Positions 17,806-26,808 of a stretch of 64,000 nucleotides of DNA are shown here, in pieces. This DNA comes from Candidatus Sulfopaludibacter sp. SbA3 (GTDB lineage Bacteria; Pseudomonadota; Alphaproteobacteria; Caulobacterales; Hyphomonadaceae). Numbering within the stretch: position 1 is the first letter of the stretch; the number at the start of each line of letters is the position of its first letter. The DNA lies in contig CAMDAC010000003.1 of NCBI GenBank assembly GCA_945888325.1, positions 124,001 through 188,000 on the forward strand. The letters are read 5' to 3'. The position numbers and the translations under genes are program-made. The notes below the pieces were generated by a model that was not told the origin of the DNA, made no database searches, and saw only the letters and a list, made by a program, of their open reading frames with translations.

Positions 17806-18003
17806 ATGTTCAAGACCAATGAAGGCACAATCGACCGCGCCCTGCGCGTGATGGCCGGTATCGTGCTGATCAGCCTCGTGTTCGTCGGCCCGCAGACGCC
17901 TTTCGGCTGGATCGGCGTCGTGCCGCTGCTGACCGGCCTCGTCGGCTGGTGCCCGGTTTACACCCTGCTCGGGCTCAACACCTGCCCGGTCAAGAAAGGC
18001 TAA
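17806..18003 (+). CDS. DUF2892 (YgaP-like) membrane protein
   Basis: A 65-residue protein with two hydrophobic segments and the DUF2892 hallmarks: NEGTIDRALRVMAG at the start and GWCPVYTLLGLNTCP at the end. In YgaP this domain anchors a rhodanese to the inner membrane; here it stands alone. The two conserved cysteines hint at sulfur or redox chemistry. AAAGGAG sits upstream of ATG. It shares its last bases with the convergent auxiliary lipoprotein gene. Control by the upstream Crp/Fnr protein is inferred from the intervening palindrome. Confidence 0.88.
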   Translation: MFKTNEGTIDRALRVMAGIVLISLVFVGPQTPFGWIGVVPLLTGLVGWCPVYTLLGLNTCPVKKG

Positions 18004-18602
18004 GGCGCCGAAGCAGCTGCGACCGCTTCCTTGTCGGTGGTATCGACAATGAAGGCGGCCAGCTCGCTGACGCAGGCCCGGCCCGCATCGGTAAGCGATT
18101 TGGCGCGGGCGGCGTTGGACGTGTCGAGCGCAATCGCCGTCGTCTCCAGCGTCGTCTGCGCCACGACGGCGCGCGTGCGCCCGCGAAGCACGGTGGCATC
18201 GAGACGGCAGCGGGCGGTCTCACCGTAAAGCGTGAATTCAGACAGGCGCCAGGTCACCTCGAACTGGGTCGGCCCGGAAGAGTTCGACGGCAGGGCGGCA
18301 AACTCGCCCTCGCCGCTCAGGGAATCGAGCAGGGCGCCCTGCATCATCTCGGTAGCATTGTCCGTCCACTGAACGCCGCGCACGATGCGCAGCGCGCCGC
18401 TCTCGTCTTCGGCTGCGATGGTGCGTCCTGAAAACAGGCGTGAGGCTTCCGGCTCGCGGATGGTGACGGTCGCGTTGAGGCGGTGCATCGGCTCCATCGG
18501 GCCAATCCGGTAAAATGCGTCCGGCGCCTCCGGCTGGGTGAGGACGTTGACGCAGCCGGCGAGGCTGGCCAGCGCGGCCGACAGGATCAGGGTCCGGATC
18601 AT
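18000..18602 (-). CDS. ABC-type transport auxiliary lipoprotein (PqiC/DUF330-like)
   Basis: A 200-residue lipoprotein with signal peptide and lipobox (ASLAGC). The pattern YRIGPMEP near the N-terminus, a mid-region ARxVRGVQWTDN-like segment (IVRGVQWTDNATEMMQ) and a strand LSEFTLYG fit the ABC-transport auxiliary family, which works in the periplasm with MCE proteins. Its ATG overlaps the MlaD-like stop, so it is the last gene of the lipid-transport operon permease-ATPase-MCE-lipoprotein. Confidence 0.85.
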   Translation of the reverse strand: MIRTLILSAALASLAGCVNVLTQPEAPDAFYRIGPMEPMHRLNATVTIREPEASRLFSGRTIAAEDESGALRIVRGVQWTDNATEMMQGALLDSLSGEGEFAALPSNSSGPTQFEVTWRLSEFTLYGETARCRLDATVLRGRTRAVVAQTTLETTAIALDTSNAARAKSLTDAGRACVSELAAFIVDTTDKEAVAAASAP

Positions 18603-19555
18603 CGCGTCTTCTCCTCGTACGGCAGCGGTTCACCGACGATGAAGCCCTGCGGGTTGCGTTCAATTTCGCGCACCGTCCGGTCAAGCCGGTTGATCAGTAC
18701 GCGCAGGTCCTGGCTGGCGGCGGTCGTGTTCTCGAAGGTGGCTGCAGCCGGGCCTTCCATAACGGCCGTGGCCGCGGCGACGGCCCGCTGGCTTTCCTTC
18801 AGCGTGCCGGTGGCGGCGGTGGCCACCGAGCGGAAATCACCGACCAGCGTCTTGAGATCGGTCTGCACTTCGGCGAGGCCCGAACCGGTAGACACGCCGA
18901 CGATTTCCCATTCGCGCGAGGCGGCCTCGAAAGCGACCGAGGCCTCCGATACATCCTTCAGCGTTGCCGAGGCCTCGACGATCAGGCCGTCGTCCGAAGC
19001 GAGTTTGGTGGTGATCGTCTCGAGGTTCCGGATCGAGGTGCTCAGCGAGGCGATGTTCTCTTCCGTCAGGATCTTGTTGATCCCGTCGAAGGTCATGTTG
19101 GCGCGGCCGAGGGCCTGCGCGCCGCCGGCGACAATCTGGTCGACCAGCGTGCGTTCGGACTTGATAATCGGCACGGGCTGTCCGGGGCGGCTTTCGAGCG
19201 GCTTGCCGGTGCCGGCTGTCAGCTGCACGAAGGTGATGCCGGTGATGCCAGCGAGCTGGATCGAGGCGGTCGAGTCCTCGCGGATCGGTGTCTCGCGCGA
19301 GACGCGGATGTGCGCGCGCACCTTCGAGGGGTCCGCCTTGTCGATGCGTACCGAGGCCACCTCGCCGACCTTGACGCCGATATAGCGCACGGCCGCGCCT
19401 TCCTCGAGCGAGACCGGCCCTTCGAAGACGATGTCGTAGGACTTGTAGTCGCGCTGGAATTCGGACTGGCCAAGCCAGAGCACGAAGCCAGCGATGACCG
19501 CTGCCGCCACAAGGACGAGCGCGCCAATCAGTGCGTAGTTTGCCCGGGTTTCCAT
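18599..19555 (-). CDS. MlaD family (MCE domain) lipid transport protein
   Basis: A 318-residue protein with one N-terminal transmembrane helix (ALIGALVLVAAAVIAGFVLWL) and an MCE domain near residues 40-120, including GLSVGxxV-like GAAVRYIGVKVGEV. A long helical tail follows. MCE proteins form hexameric rings that carry phospholipids between membranes. It starts 7 bases after the ATPase stop in the operon and overlaps the auxiliary lipoprotein gene. Confidence 0.9.
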   Translation of the reverse strand: METRANYALIGALVLVAAAVIAGFVLWLGQSEFQRDYKSYDIVFEGPVSLEEGAAVRYIGVKVGEVASVRIDKADPSKVRAHIRVSRETPIREDSTASIQLAGITGITFVQLTAGTGKPLESRPGQPVPIIKSERTLVDQIVAGGAQALGRANMTFDGINKILTEENIASLSTSIRNLETITTKLASDDGLIVEASATLKDVSEASVAFEAASREWEIVGVSTGSGLAEVQTDLKTLVGDFRSVATAATGTLKESQRAVAAATAVMEGPAAATFENTTAASQDLRVLINRLDRTVREIERNPQGFIVGEPLPYEEKTR

Positions 19556-19562
19556 GCTTTTT

Positions 19563-20342
19563 CTAAGCCTCTTCTTCTGTCACCGGCGCGGCGGCGCGTC
19601 CGCGCGGCCCGCTGAAATATTCCTGGATCCACGCATGATCGACTTCGCGAAGCTCCGGGATCGTTCCGACGGCCAATACCTTCTTTTCTCCCAGAACCAC
19701 GATCCGGTCGCACGTCGCGTGCAGCGTATCGACATCATGGGTGACGAGAAAGACCGTAAGTCCAAGGGCGCGCTGCAGTGAGCGCACGAGCGTATCGAAG
19801 GCGGCGGCCGTGATCGGGTCGAGACCGGCGGTCGGCTCGTCGAGAAACAGCAGCTCCGGATCGAGCGCCAGCGCGCGCGCCAAAGCCGCGCGCTTGCGCA
19901 TGCCGCCGGAGAGATCGGAGGGGTATTTGTCTCCGGCGCTGGCGGCGAGGCCCGAGAGTCGGATCTTCATATCGGCGAGGTCGTGCATCAGCGGGCGGCT
20001 GAGCTGCGTGTGCTCCTTCATCGGCACCATGACATTCTCGCGCACCGTCAGGTTCGAGAACAGGGCGCCGTCCTGGAACATGATGCCCCAGCGCCGCTCA
20101 ATGGCTGTGCGCTCTTCGCGCGACAGGGTTTCCAGCTGCTCGCCGAACACTTCGATGCTGCCGCTTTCGGGTGGCTTGAGACCGGTGATGGCGCGCAAGA
20201 GGACCGACTTGCCGCAGCCGGATGGGCCGATCACGCCGACCACTTCGCCCTGCGGTATGTCGAGGTTCAGATGCTCGAGCACCACCGAGGACCCGAAGGC
20301 CACCTTGAGGTCCCGTATACGGATGATCGGCGCGGCGCTCAT
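19563..20342 (-). CDS. ABC transporter ATP-binding protein, MlaF-like
   Basis: A 259-residue ATPase with Walker A GPSGCGKSVLLRAI, Q-loop MFQDGALFSNLTV, signature LSGGMRKRAALARAL, Walker B LLFLDEPTAGLD and switch histidine VTHDV. LSGGM and GPSGCGKSV are characteristic of the MlaF/Ttg2A lipid-transport branch. I trimmed the ORF to ATG 20342, which overlaps the permease stop (ATGA). It drives lipid movement together with the adjacent permease and MCE protein. Confidence 0.93.
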   Translation of the reverse strand: MSAAPIIRIRDLKVAFGSSVVLEHLNLDIPQGEVVGVIGPSGCGKSVLLRAITGLKPPESGSIEVFGEQLETLSREERTAIERRWGIMFQDGALFSNLTVRENVMVPMKEHTQLSRPLMHDLADMKIRLSGLAASAGDKYPSDLSGGMRKRAALARALALDPELLFLDEPTAGLDPITAAAFDTLVRSLQRALGLTVFLVTHDVDTLHATCDRIVVLGEKKVLAVGTIPELREVDHAWIQEYFSGPRGRAAAPVTEEEA

Positions 20343-21463
20343 ATGCCGAGCTCCATGTAGAAGATCGCGAACATCGCATCGAGCACGATGATCGCGAAGA
20401 TCGCCTGCACGACCGAGGTCGTCGTGCGGTGGCCGAGCGACTGGACGCTGCCGCCGGTGAGCAGGCCCTGGCGGCACGCAATCAGGGCAACGACGAGGCC
20501 GAAGACAGGGGCCTTCGACATGCCGATCCAGAACTGGTCGAGCGGAACAGAAGTGCGCAGGCGCTCGATGAAGAGGCCCGGATTGATGTCGAGCGAGGTC
20601 CAGCCGACGACGATGCCGCCGGCGATACCGGCGAGCGTGGCGACGAAGGCGAGGATCGGTGTCATCACCACCATGGCCAGCACGCGCGGGGCGACCAGCA
20701 CTTCCATCGGCTTCAGGCCGAGGGTCTGCATCGCGTCGATTTCCTGGCGCATCTTCATGGTGCCGATCTGCGCGGTGAAGGAGGAGTTGGTGCGCCCCGC
20801 GAGCACGATGCCGGTCAGCACCACTCCGAATTCGCGCAGCATGGAGTAGCCGATCAGTTCGACGGTGTAGATCTCGAGATCGAAATCGCTGAGCGTCGTG
20901 GCGCCGATATAGGCGACCACCATGCCGACGAAAAAGGACAGGAAAGCGACGATCGGCATCGCGTTGAGGCCGGCCTCTTCCATGACGGCGACGATCGAGG
21001 TCCAGCGCATTTTCCAGGGCTGGGCGCCGAGCCGGACAATCGTGAATACCGTCTCGCCGAGGAACGCGAGCGTGGCGATGAGTTCGCGCACGAAGGCTTC
21101 CGTGCCGCGGCCGACGCGTTCGAGCATCTCGATGAGGCCGTGCGGCGTCGCTTTGGGTGGTTCGGCGGGATCTGAGACGGCGTGGACCTGCGCGATCAGG
21201 CTGGCGGCGGAGGCATGCTCGCCGATCAGGCGCGGCGGGGTCTCGCCGCCCTCGCGCATCGCCCGGTCGATCAGGAAGGCGCCGGCGGTGTCGATGCGGC
21301 CGAGGCCGGACACATCGATCCCGGCGCCGGAGGGCAAACGCAAGTCGGCAAATTCGCGTTCGACATTATGCAAGGTCGCTACAGTCCAGTCGCCCCGCAG
21401 GCGGAGGACCGTTTCTTCGCCGCTCTTCTCAAGCGCGAAACCGGGGGCGGATGGGCTCATCAT
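20339..21463 (-). CDS. MlaE-like ABC permease with N-terminal STAS domain
   Basis: A 374-residue protein joining a STAS domain (about residues 10-100, with GAGIDVSGLGRIDTAGAFLID) to a MlaE-type permease with five or so membrane segments. AGRTNSSFTAQIGTMK, EIDAMQTLGLKPMEVLV and PRVLAMVVMTPIL are diagnostic for MlaE. In E. coli the STAS function is a separate protein, MlaB, so this is a MlaB-MlaE fusion, a known alternative arrangement. It is the first gene of the operon. Confidence 0.92.
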   Translation of the reverse strand: MMSPSAPGFALEKSGEETVLRLRGDWTVATLHNVEREFADLRLPSGAGIDVSGLGRIDTAGAFLIDRAMREGGETPPRLIGEHASAASLIAQVHAVSDPAEPPKATPHGLIEMLERVGRGTEAFVRELIATLAFLGETVFTIVRLGAQPWKMRWTSIVAVMEEAGLNAMPIVAFLSFFVGMVVAYIGATTLSDFDLEIYTVELIGYSMLREFGVVLTGIVLAGRTNSSFTAQIGTMKMRQEIDAMQTLGLKPMEVLVAPRVLAMVVMTPILAFVATLAGIAGGIVVGWTSLDINPGLFIERLRTSVPLDQFWIGMSKAPVFGLVVALIACRQGLLTGGSVQSLGHRTTTSVVQAIFAIIVLDAMFAIFYMELGI

Positions 21464-21550
21464 GTACCGTACGGGCCTGACCTCACTAACAAAACATGCT
21501 TAAGCACAGGGCTGGCCAGTCCAACACAATTCAACCGGTAGGCTTAACCC

Positions 21551-22534
21551 ATGCGCAATCTGCGGCTCGAAATTGCCCATGTTTCCTCGCCTTTGCGCGC
21601 AGCCTTCGCCATCTCGCGAGGCGCCAAGACACAGGCCGAGACCGTGCGCGTGCGGGTCTCGGACAGCCACAACGCGGGGCGGGGCGAGGGCGTTCCCTAT
21701 GCGCGGTACGGCGAAACGGTGGAAAGCGTGATCGCGGCGCTGGAAAGCGTTCGCGGCCAGGTGGAGGCGGGCCTCGACCTCGCGGCGCTGCAACTCGCCC
21801 TGCCCGCCGGCGCCGCGCGGTGCGCGCTGGACTGCGCGCTCTGGGACCTTGAAGCGAAACGTACGGGCCGGCCGGTCTGGCAGCTCGCGGGCCTGCCGGC
21901 GCCGAAACCGGTCGAGACAGCGCTCACGATCAGTCTTGCAGACCCCGCCGCGATGGCCGAAGCAGCCACGCGGGCGCCCGGCCGTTTGCTGAAACTGAAA
22001 CTCGGCGGTCCGGAAGACCTGGACCGGATCAAGGCCGTCCACCTCGCCCGGCCGGACGCGCGCCTGATCCTGGACGCCAATGAAGGCCTCGCGCCGGACG
22101 CCTACCCGGCCATCACCGCTGCGGCCGCGAAGCTGGGCGTGGTGCTGCTCGAGCAGCCCTTTCCCGCCGGCAAGGACGACGCGCTGATCAAGCGGCCCGG
22201 CCCGGTTGCGGTGTGTGCGGACGAAAGCGCGCATACCAGCCGCGACATCCAGACGCTCGCGCGCGCCTATGACGCGGTGAACGTGAAGCTCGACAAGGCG
22301 GGCGGCCTGACCGAAGCGCTCGCCATGGTGCGCGCGGCGCGCCGGTCCGGCATGGGCGTGATGGTCGGCTGCATGGTGGCGGGGTCGCTGTCGATGGCGC
22401 CGGCCGTGCTGCTGGCGGGACTGGCGGACGCGGCGGATGTGGATGGGCCGCTCTGGCTGGAAGCGGACATTGAGGACGGATTGGCGTACACGGACGGGAT
22501 TGTCTCGCCGCCGGGTGCGGCGCTCTGGGGTTAG
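21551..22534 (+). CDS. Dipeptide epimerase, enolase superfamily
   Basis: A 327-residue muconate lactonising subgroup enzyme. Present are the KLKLGG catalytic lysine motif, metal ligands in LILDANEG, LLEQPF and CADES, and the second catalytic lysine in NVKLDKAGGL. This set and the N-terminal SRGAKTQAET are those of L-Ala-D/L-Glu epimerases, which recycle murein peptides; related members racemise N-acetyl amino acids. Exact substrate is uncertain. It converges on the ABC-F gene with overlapping stops. Confidence 0.85.
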   Translation: MRNLRLEIAHVSSPLRAAFAISRGAKTQAETVRVRVSDSHNAGRGEGVPYARYGETVESVIAALESVRGQVEAGLDLAALQLALPAGAARCALDCALWDLEAKRTGRPVWQLAGLPAPKPVETALTISLADPAAMAEAATRAPGRLLKLKLGGPEDLDRIKAVHLARPDARLILDANEGLAPDAYPAITAAAAKLGVVLLEQPFPAGKDDALIKRPGPVAVCADESAHTSRDIQTLARAYDAVNVKLDKAGGLTEALAMVRAARRSGMGVMVGCMVAGSLSMAPAVLLAGLADAADVDGPLWLEADIEDGLAYTDGIVSPPGAALWG

Positions 22535-24417
22535 CGGACCGCCGCCTCGTAGGCTTCGCTCGCTTCGAGCCAGACGGCTTCCGCCGCTTCTCTCTCGGCC
22601 ACGAACTTCGCGCGTTCCTTCAGGCGCTGGCGCACCTCGTGCGGCGGGATGTCGGGGCGGGCGACTTCCACATCGAGCGCGGCGATCTTCGCGGCGAGCC
22701 GCTCCATCGTCTTCTCCGCGTCCTGAGCTTTCTTCTTCAGCGGCGCGGCAGCTTCGCGCGCCTGCGAGGCCTTGCGGCGCGCTTCGGCCTTGTCGCCGGT
22801 CTCGTCGGATGCGGCGGCTTTCGCGGGCGAGGTCTTCTCGCGGTCGGTGCTGAGCACCAGCGTGCGGTAATCGTTGAGGTCGCCGTCATAGGACGAGACC
22901 TTGCCATCCTTCACCAGCCAGAGCGCATCGGCGGTGGCTTCGGCAAGATACACATCGTGGGTGATCAGCAGGACGGCGCCGGCAAAGTCGTTGATCGCGT
23001 AGATCAGCGCTTCGCGGCTGTCGATATCAAGGTGCGAGGTCGGCTCGTCGAGGATCAGGATATGCGGCTTTTCCAGAGCGATAAGGCCAAGGATCAGGCG
23101 CACCTTCTCGCCGCCGGACAGGGCTTCGACCTTGGTCTCGACCTTTTCGTGGCTGAAGCCCATCTGGGCGGCGACCGAGCGCTGCTTGGCGGGCGGCGTG
23201 CCTTGCGGCAGCGCGCGCATGACGTGTTCGAGCAGCGTGTCGCCGGCGGTCAACTCGTCCAGCTGGTCCTGCGAGAAATACCCGATACGGACGGCTTTCG
23301 GCATCAGCCGCTTACCCGCCATCAACGGCAGGCGCTCGGCGATGGATTTTACCAGCGTTGTCTTGCCCTGCCCGTTGGTGCCGACAATCGCGATCCGGTC
23401 GTCCGGGTCCAGACGGATATCCACGCCGCTGAGGATGCGCGCATTGGCGCCATAGCCGAGGTCGGCGCCCTTGATCTCCAGCAGCGGCGGCGAGAGTTTC
23501 GACTCCGGCGCCGGGAACAGGAAGGGCGTCGTGCGCTCCGCAATCGGGATCGACACGTCCTGCATCTTCTCGAGCATCTTGACGCGGCTCTGGGCCTGGC
23601 GCGCCTTGGAGGCCTTGGCGCGGAACCGGTCGACGAAGGCCTGCAGGTGCGCGCGCTCGGCGGCCTGCTTGGTACGCTGGCTTTCCAGCTGCGCCAGTTT
23701 CGCCGCGCGCAGGCGCAGCCAGTCGTCATAGCCGCCGGGCGTGATCGACAGCTTGCGGTGTTCCAGCGCCAACGTGTGGGTGACCGAGCGGTTCAGCAGT
23801 TCGCGGTCGTGGCTGACGATCAGCACGGTGTTCGGATATTTACGCAGGTAGCCTTCGAGCCAGGCGGCGCCTTCGAGGTCGAGATAGTTCGACGGCTCGT
23901 CGAGCAGCAACAGGTCCGGCTGCGCGAACAGGGCGCCGGCAATCGCCGCGCGCATCCGCCAGCCGCCGGAGAATTCCCGCGTGGCGCGCGAGAGGTCTGC
24001 GTGCTTGAAGCCGAGGCCCATCAGCACTTCGGCGGCGCGGGCTTCGGCGGACCAGGCGTCGATGTCGAGCAGGCGCGCATGGATCTCGCCGATCCGGTCC
24101 GGATCGGTCGCGGTCTCGGATTCCGTCATCAGCGCGTGGCGTTCGGCGTCGGCCTGCAGCACGACGTCCATGATCGTATCGTCGGAGGGCGCGACTTCCT
24201 GCGCGACCCAGCCGAGGCGGGCGCCGTTCTGCAGCCGGATCGGGCTGTCCTTGCTCGGTTTTGCGATCTCCTCGCGGATCAGGCGCAGCAGGGTCGACTT
24301 GCCCGTTCCGTTGCGCCCGACCATGCCGACTTTCCAGCCGGAGGCGATGCGCGCCGACGCGGCTTCAAACAGCGGGCGCGCTTCCACGCGGTAGTCGAGA
24401 TTGCGGATTTCGAGCAT
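22531..24417 (-). CDS. ABC-F family ATPase
   Basis: A 628-residue soluble protein with two ATPase domains and no membrane segment: Walker A motifs GRNGTGKSTLL and GTNGQGKTTLV, signatures FSGGWRMR and LSGGEKVRL, Walker B LLLDEPSNYLD and LILDEPTSHLD, an inter-domain linker of about 80 residues and a C-terminal coiled coil rich in K and E. ABC-F proteins act on the ribosome or, for the Uup type, have DNA-related phenotypes; the long C-terminal coiled coil makes Uup-like more likely. The start follows GGGA. Confidence 0.93.
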   Translation of the reverse strand: MLEIRNLDYRVEARPLFEAASARIASGWKVGMVGRNGTGKSTLLRLIREEIAKPSKDSPIRLQNGARLGWVAQEVAPSDDTIMDVVLQADAERHALMTESETATDPDRIGEIHARLLDIDAWSAEARAAEVLMGLGFKHADLSRATREFSGGWRMRAAIAGALFAQPDLLLLDEPSNYLDLEGAAWLEGYLRKYPNTVLIVSHDRELLNRSVTHTLALEHRKLSITPGGYDDWLRLRAAKLAQLESQRTKQAAERAHLQAFVDRFRAKASKARQAQSRVKMLEKMQDVSIPIAERTTPFLFPAPESKLSPPLLEIKGADLGYGANARILSGVDIRLDPDDRIAIVGTNGQGKTTLVKSIAERLPLMAGKRLMPKAVRIGYFSQDQLDELTAGDTLLEHVMRALPQGTPPAKQRSVAAQMGFSHEKVETKVEALSGGEKVRLILGLIALEKPHILILDEPTSHLDIDSREALIYAINDFAGAVLLITHDVYLAEATADALWLVKDGKVSSYDGDLNDYRTLVLSTDREKTSPAKAAASDETGDKAEARRKASQAREAAAPLKKKAQDAEKTMERLAAKIAALDVEVARPDIPPHEVRQRLKERAKFVAEREAAEAVWLEASEAYEAAVR

Positions 24418-24512
24418 GGGCGTCCCATACCCGCTCGACGCGGAAAAGACACGCTAAAAGCGCTGCAATATTACATCTCGGCCATGCTCCACCCGCGCCC
24501 CATTCCCGCCAT

Positions 24513-24525
24513 GTTGCGCTGCAAC
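24513..24525. promoter_or_regulatory. Small dyad before the GNAT gene
   Basis: GTTGCGCTGCAAC is a perfect dyad with 5-base arms and a 3-base centre, 9 bases before ATG 24535. The core GCGCTGCAA also occurs about 50 bases upstream, so the pair could be operator sites in the ABC-F/GNAT divergent region. Confidence 0.25.
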
Positions 24526-24534
24526 AATTCTACC

Positions 24535-25170
24535 ATGGATAATCGCAGTTTCCCCATCCATCTGGACAGCGGCGAGGCGGTCCTCGTACGGCCCATCGGG
24601 CGGCACGACGCCGACCGCATGCGCGCCGGAATCGCGGCGCTGTCAGACCATTCGCGCTATCTGCGCTTCTTCAACGGCGGCCAGACGATGCCGGAGCACG
24701 TGATCGAGCGGCTTTGTGACGCCGATGGCTGGAAACACGTCGCGTGGGGCGCGATTGACCTCTCTTCGCCCGGCGAACCCGCCATCGGCGCGGTCCACGC
24801 CACCCGCCGGGGCACCAGCCGCGAGGCGGAACTCGCCCTCGCCGTGCTGGATGACTGGCATGGCAAGGGGTTGGCCCGTCTGCTGCTGACGGGCGTGATC
24901 GCGGATGCGCGCCGCGCCGGCATCACCCACCTGACGGCGGAGACCTTCGCCGAGAACCGCGCGACACGGCAGCTGTTCCGCGGCCTCGGCGGGCTGTCGG
25001 TGCACCGCGACGGGCCGGTGGTCAGCTACCGCTTCGACATCGAGACAGCCGCGCAGAAACTCGATGGCCTGACGCAGAACGCGGCCGGTGACTTGATCCG
25101 TTCAGGATTGAATCAGACGGCCCCGGCGCAAGCCCTCGAGCCGTCTGTTCGCGTGCGCCGTTCCGTCTGA
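24535..25170 (+). CDS. GNAT family N-acetyltransferase
   Basis: A 211-residue acetyltransferase. The N-terminus VLVRPIGRHDADRM and SDHSRYLRFF, the acetyl-CoA loop DDWHGKGLARLLL and the ENRATRQLFRGLG segment fit the GNAT fold, close to the acetyl-CoA synthetase acetyltransferase type. The start is uncertain: ATG 24484 and ATG 24511 are in frame upstream and none has a clear Shine-Dalgarno. The 843-residue ORF-track version is antisense to the ABC-F gene and is not believed. It converges on the CrtC/AttH-like gene. Confidence 0.85.
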   Translation: MDNRSFPIHLDSGEAVLVRPIGRHDADRMRAGIAALSDHSRYLRFFNGGQTMPEHVIERLCDADGWKHVAWGAIDLSSPGEPAIGAVHATRRGTSREAELALAVLDDWHGKGLARLLLTGVIADARRAGITHLTAETFAENRATRQLFRGLGGLSVHRDGPVVSYRFDIETAAQKLDGLTQNAAGDLIRSGLNQTAPAQALEPSVRVRRSV

Positions 25171-26283
25171 TCAGGCCGCGCCGTCGAGGATTTCCTTGAA
25201 GCCGCTCGGCGCGTGCGGGCCGATGAACAGCTGCTCGAACGTGCCAATGCCTTCGGAGCCTGTGCCATCCGGGCCCTTGTGCACGGCCTTGACGATTTCC
25301 TGGATATGCAGGTTCTCCGGCATCGCCCAGGGCGTCTTTCCGGGCTCGAAATTCTCGCGGACCACTTTCAGCTGATCGCCCTGGAAGGCGCCGTGGCGCC
25401 AGACCGGGTGGCCATAGCCAATGCCCTTCATCAGGAAGGTGCCGAGCGGCGTGAAGTCCACCGTATGCGGACGGCCTGACGGATCGGTGACCGACAGGGT
25501 CGCCGTCTGCATCCGGCGCGTGCCCTTGGCATAGCGCACGTCCATCACGGGATTGCTGAGGTGGATGCCTTCGCCCTGTTTCGAGCCGTCCATCACCAGC
25601 GAGGCGCGCTGGTTCCAGGGCTCGCCGGCGCCGTCTTCGTTGACGTGGAAGAACATCGAGAGGTTCGGGAAATTGGTCGGCGTCCAGATCCAGTAGAATT
25701 GCGGCGGCACGGCCGGGATGGCGGGCTGCGGATCCGGGGCACCGATCGGGCGCACGCCCCAGCTACGATCGCGCGTACCGGTCCAGCTCGCGGGATCGAC
25801 CTTGATCTCCGTGCCATCGACTTTCAGCGTGCCCGACCAGCGGCCGTTCTGCGTCATCCGCGTCAGGTCCATCATCATGCGCGAGCCGATGCGGCGGGTG
25901 AAGCGCGGCTCCTCGATCGGGAACGCGCGGCCGGTAAACTCGACATCCAGCGCGAGGCCTTCGGTTTCCTTCAGCGTCAGGCGCACCTTCTTGAGCGGCT
26001 CGACAACCGTCACCGAGAGCGGGCCGACGAAGGTGTCCATCCGCTCCATGTTCAGCGGGCGAGACATGAAGACCGACGATTGCTTGCCATCGCGCAGGAT
26101 CGATACCGAGGCGTCGATGATGTTGAGCGCTGGGTAGACGCCCATGGCGGCGGCGAAGAAGGTTTTGCCGTCGGCGCTGTAGCCGTTGAAGAAGAAGCGG
26201 TCGTAGAAATTGCGGTCCGAGCCGGCGAAGGCGACCGGTTCCGGGGTCTGGTGGATCGGATATTCGTCTCCGGCGGTGAGCAT
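25171..26283 (-). CDS. CrtC/AttH lipocalin-like conserved protein
   Basis: A 370-residue soluble protein, beta-rich with many aromatic residues. Segments such as DRSWGVRP, FYWIWTPTNFPNLSMFFHVNEDG and a GTGSEGIGTFEQLFIG C-terminus resemble the large bacterial family related to the AttH/CrtC lipocalin-like fold, whose members I know mainly as uncharacterised proteins next to lipid or terpenoid metabolism genes. DRSWG is a recurring motif there. No reaction can be assigned. GGAAG precedes the ATG; a thioesterase is divergent from it. Confidence 0.6.
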   Translation of the reverse strand: MLTAGDEYPIHQTPEPVAFAGSDRNFYDRFFFNGYSADGKTFFAAAMGVYPALNIIDASVSILRDGKQSSVFMSRPLNMERMDTFVGPLSVTVVEPLKKVRLTLKETEGLALDVEFTGRAFPIEEPRFTRRIGSRMMMDLTRMTQNGRWSGTLKVDGTEIKVDPASWTGTRDRSWGVRPIGAPDPQPAIPAVPPQFYWIWTPTNFPNLSMFFHVNEDGAGEPWNQRASLVMDGSKQGEGIHLSNPVMDVRYAKGTRRMQTATLSVTDPSGRPHTVDFTPLGTFLMKGIGYGHPVWRHGAFQGDQLKVVRENFEPGKTPWAMPENLHIQEIVKAVHKGPDGTGSEGIGTFEQLFIGPHAPSGFKEILDGAA

Positions 26284-26385
26284 GGCGGCTTCCTTCCTTG
26301 GCGTGACCTCTTGGCGTATGGGTCCGTCGGGCTAGGTTGGCGCCGCGCCGCAGCACAATCAAGCCGTTCCGCCGGGAGAAGCCGC

Positions 26386-26808
26386 ATGACCAAGTTCACC
26401 GCTGCCGAGGCCAACGCCTTCCTCGACGCCGCCTTCGAGGGCCGGGGGCGGCAGAACCAGGTGATCCTGATGGAGGAAGGCCGCGCGATACTGCGCCTCG
26501 AGGCGGACGTGACCCACCTGCGCCCGGGCGGCTATATCTCCGGCCCGACCCAGATGAGCCTGGCCGACTCGGTGGCCTATATGGCAATCATGACACTGAC
26601 CGGGCTTGAGCCGATGACGGTCACCAGCAATCTCAACATCAACTTCCTGCGCCCGTGCATCGGCCCGGTCGTGCTGGCCGAAGGCAAGGTCATGAAGATC
26701 GGGCAGGCCCTCGCGGTCATTGATGTGGATATCCGCATCGAGGGCGCCGAGAAGCCCGCGAGCCATGCGATCGTCACCTATGCGCTGCCGCGCAAGGCGG
26801 CGACATGA
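26386..26808 (+). CDS. PaaI family hotdog thioesterase
   Basis: A 140-residue single hotdog domain. LRPGGYISGPTQMSLADSVAYMAIM is the long central helix with the catalytic-loop region, followed by TSNLNINFLRPCIGPVVLAEGKVMKIG, typical of PaaI-type acyl-CoA thioesterases. It would release free acids from CoA esters in the cytoplasm. I start at ATG 26386 after CGGGAG; the longer ORF lies over the minus-strand neighbour. The stop overlaps the DUF423 start (ATGA). Confidence 0.85.
   Translation: MTKFTAAEANAFLDAAFEGRGRQNQVILMEEGRAILRLEADVTHLRPGGYISGPTQMSLADSVAYMAIMTLTGLEPMTVTSNLNINFLRPCIGPVVLAEGKVMKIGQALAVIDVDIRIEGAEKPASHAIVTYALPRKAAT

Noticed and set aside
22639-25170. 843-codon plus-strand ORF
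   Set aside because: The first two thirds are antisense to the ABC-F ATPase; only the C-terminal GNAT part has recognisable protein motifs.
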